From Gammaproteobacteria bacterium (lineage in GTDB: Bacteria; Pseudomonadota; Gammaproteobacteria; CAISUE01): 8,110 nucleotides of DNA. Location: positions 1 to 8,110 of the forward strand of contig CANCKG010000018.1 of NCBI GenBank assembly GCA_947378515.1. The letters run 5' to 3'. The notes under the pieces are model-generated. The model was given only the letters and a program-made list of their open reading frames with translations, ran no database searches and was not told where the DNA came from. This document shows, in pieces, positions 6,413 to 8,110 of the stretch. Numbering within the stretch: position 1 is the first letter of the stretch; every line of letters starts with the position of its first letter. Made by a program: the position numbers and the translations under genes.

Positions 6413-8110
6413 TTAGCCGCCGCCGCTGCCACCACCACCGCTGGCGGCAGCCTCTTTAGCGCCACCGTCAGCCATACCGCTTTTCGCGAGTTTGCCCAAG
6501 TCTTTGCCAAATTTACCGACTTCATCGACGCCACCTTCAGCCGCTTTGCCCAAGGCTGAACCATAACTGGACAGCGCAGATTGCGTGCCTTGTTTGACTT
6601 GGCCTGTAACACCCGCCATATCGGATCCCAATGATTCTTGCATGCCACCGGATAACCAGCGGGTCACTTTATCAGGCAAAATATGAATCATGCTGAAACA
6701 CTTTTCGACGATATTGAAGATGATCGTGGTGTAGATGATGGGTATAGCGATTTCCGCTACCATGCCAGACCAGCCAGTAACTTGGCCCATGACGGTGTTG
6801 ATGACGTTATTGATGCCGGAATTGACTAGCCACACGCTAACATACACCATCATGATCGAGGTAATTAATCCAAAGACCATCAAGGGAGGGCGTAAAAACA
6901 TATTGAGTAAGAGCATTAAAGCTTGTTCACCCTTACCAAACACATCGTGGCCTTCAGGATGCATGATGCCGATGCCGACGATGGGTGCGGCCACCATTCC
7001 TTCGACCACGCCGACCACCCAGCCGATGACGCCAAAGGTGTAAATCATGAAGGGAATCATCGGGAAATAAAACAATAGCATGGCGCCGGCAGCAAGCATT
7101 GGGGTGACGATGACCACAACTAAGGTAAAAAAGCCAATAAACATAATGCCCATTGCGACAGCCAGTTCCATGCAAGGGATGAATGAAACCGCAAAAGCGC
7201 TTATGAAGGCATAAGCAATACACATGGTCCAGGTATCAAATACCATGTTGATCATATCATTGCCGATTTGCATCAGGACGGTAATGGGGTTGGTGGAGGT
7301 ACTATCGATACTCGTAAGCGATTGAATCGCCGAATACAGAGTGGTAGCGTTGCCCGTTATAATATCTAAGAAGCCGGCAGCAACTGTACCACCACTGGTC
7401 GTGACCGCTGATGCTTGGGTCATCGGGGCAGTGGAGCTGCCATTTTGGTTGACTTGTAAACTATTAAAGTTACCGACCACATAATTTTGCGCATACGTCG
7501 ACGAGCCTGGCGTAACATAAGCCATATTCGCTTTACCAACCAGAGGAAGCATGATGCCTTCTAGAAACGCGACGCCATTAATGCTGGTCGTTGCCGATAT
7601 CGATGGAAAGCCTGACGAGGGATAAATGACGCAGGGCGCATTGCCACTGCAGATGGGTTGCAAATAAGGCGTGCTGGTGGTGGGTATGCCGTTCCAAGCA
7701 CCCTCTTGCTGTAAAGAACCGGTGCCACCGGTCGCACTGTTGATACCTAAAGAACCGATAACACTAAATGTCGCACCATTTAAACTTTGAATACCACCAA
7801 CATAAGACATTAATTGATAAAAGTAATCACCAGCACTCAACCACGAATAGGTCGAGGGTAAACCGCTGCCACCGGTAGCATAAGTACTTACCAAACCAAG
7901 ATAGGCATTGGTAGCGTTATTGATCGTTTCATTCGCGATGCCAATTGTGCTAGTGCTTGGCATATTCCACGCATAGGTGGGAAAATTATAACTATTAGTC
8001 AAGTTTGTTGAGACAACATACGCCGTTGGCGCAAGGCAAGTATCTGAACTCGATGACATAATCATTGAGCTATAAACCTGACAGCAAGCAGAAGGCGTTT
8101 GACCACTAGG
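6413..8110 (-). CDS. dotA: DotA, Dot/Icm type IVB secretion inner-membrane protein (C-terminal part)
   Basis: DotA is a polytopic inner-membrane protein of the DotA/TraY family, essential for effector export by Dot/Icm systems. The window holds 565 codons to the TAA at 6415-6413. The frame stays open to the right edge, so the ATG at 8065-8063 is internal; the L. pneumophila protein is about 1,050 residues long. The first ~265 visible residues are Ser/Thr/Asn/Gly-rich with scattered Cys (ACC, ICSGNAPC), as expected of the large periplasmic region. Roughly five to six membrane segments follow (about 7228-6701). Family marks are HPEGHDVFGKGEQ (6961-6923), FLRPPLMVFG (6898-6869) and LPDKVTRWLSGG just after the last membrane segment (from 6679). 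The cytoplasmic tail is Gly/Ala/Lys-rich and ends GGGGSGGG. The giant gene follows 76 bp downstream on the same strand. In Legionella icmV normally precedes dotA, which would lie off the right edge here. The TraY of IncI plasmids is the main alternative, but the Pro-Glu-Gly-His stretch and context favour DotA. Confidence 0.9.
   Translation of the reverse strand, partial: PSGQTPSACCQVYSSMIMSSSSDTCLAPTAYVVSTNLTNSYNFPTYAWNMPSTSTIGIANETINNATNAYLGLVSTYATGGSGLPSTYSWLSAGDYFYQLMSYVGGIQSLNGATFSVIGSLGINSATGGTGSLQQEGAWNGIPTTSTPYLQPICSGNAPCVIYPSSGFPSISATTSINGVAFLEGIMLPLVGKANMAYVTPGSSTYAQNYVVGNFNSLQVNQNGSSTAPMTQASAVTTSGGTVAAGFLDIITGNATTLYSAIQSLTSIDSTSTNPITVLMQIGNDMINMVFDTWTMCIAYAFISAFAVSFIPCMELAVAMGIMFIGFFTLVVVIVTPMLAAGAMLLFYFPMIPFMIYTFGVIGWVVGVVEGMVAAPIVGIGIMHPEGHDVFGKGEQALMLLLNMFLRPPLMVFGLITSIMMVYVSVWLVNSGINNVINTVMGQVTGWSGMVAEIAIPIIYTTIIFNIVEKCFSMIHILPDKVTRWLSGGMQESLGSDMAGVTGQVKQGTQSALSSYGSALGKAAEGGVDEVGKFGKDLGKLAKSGMADGGAKEAAASGGGGSGGG

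Noticed and set aside
6352..7223. Overlapping frames in the dotA 3' half on both strands (about 89-102 codons)
   Set aside because: They overlap a frame with strong DotA family motifs. Their Met-, Thr-, His- or Lys-rich sequences look like out-of-frame readings of membrane-segment codons.
8063..8065. ATG as the start of the right-hand membrane-protein gene
   Set aside because: The same frame is open for 15 more codons to the window edge, no good Shine-Dalgarno precedes the ATG, and DotA needs several hundred more N-terminal residues.

Overview
The window carries two large genes on the minus strand, read from right to left. They come from a gammaproteobacterium of the order Legionellales (relatives of Legionella, Coxiella, Rickettsiella, Aquicella and Berkiella). 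The evidence for this is the C-terminal 565 codons of dotA, an inner-membrane component of the Dot/Icm (type IVB) secretion system. Genus cannot be settled from the window alone.

Layout. Positions 8110-6413 (minus) hold the 3' part of dotA; its start lies beyond the right edge. A 76-bp gap follows, with a 12-bp stem-loop that lacks a U-tract and a good Shine-Dalgarno. Positions 6336-193 (minus) hold one intact 2047-codon gene of a family I do not recognise. Its product is soluble, has a basic N-terminus, a coiled-coil middle, a compact central domain with a GGGNCGQSAA cysteine motif, and a C-terminal array of diverged helical repeats. It ends 38 bp before a strong GC-rich inverted repeat (125-154), which looks like a bidirectional terminator. 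The leftmost ~100 bp hold dense hairpin-forming sequence and a short plus-strand reading frame ending at 47; together they resemble the 3' end of an IS200/IS605-type tnpB element lying mostly off the window.

How they fit. DotA is part of the channel that exports effector proteins into a eukaryotic host. The giant protein sits directly downstream on the same strand, with no strong terminator between. Its size, lack of a signal peptide or membrane segments, coiled coils, repeats and possible cysteine-protease motif are the features expected of a translocated effector or a large Dot/Icm-associated accessory protein. That role is inference from context and architecture. The most notable things here are this giant dotA-adjacent protein, its 205-residue-spaced internal duplication, and an A9 tract in its first 14 codons where any single-base length change would switch the gene off.
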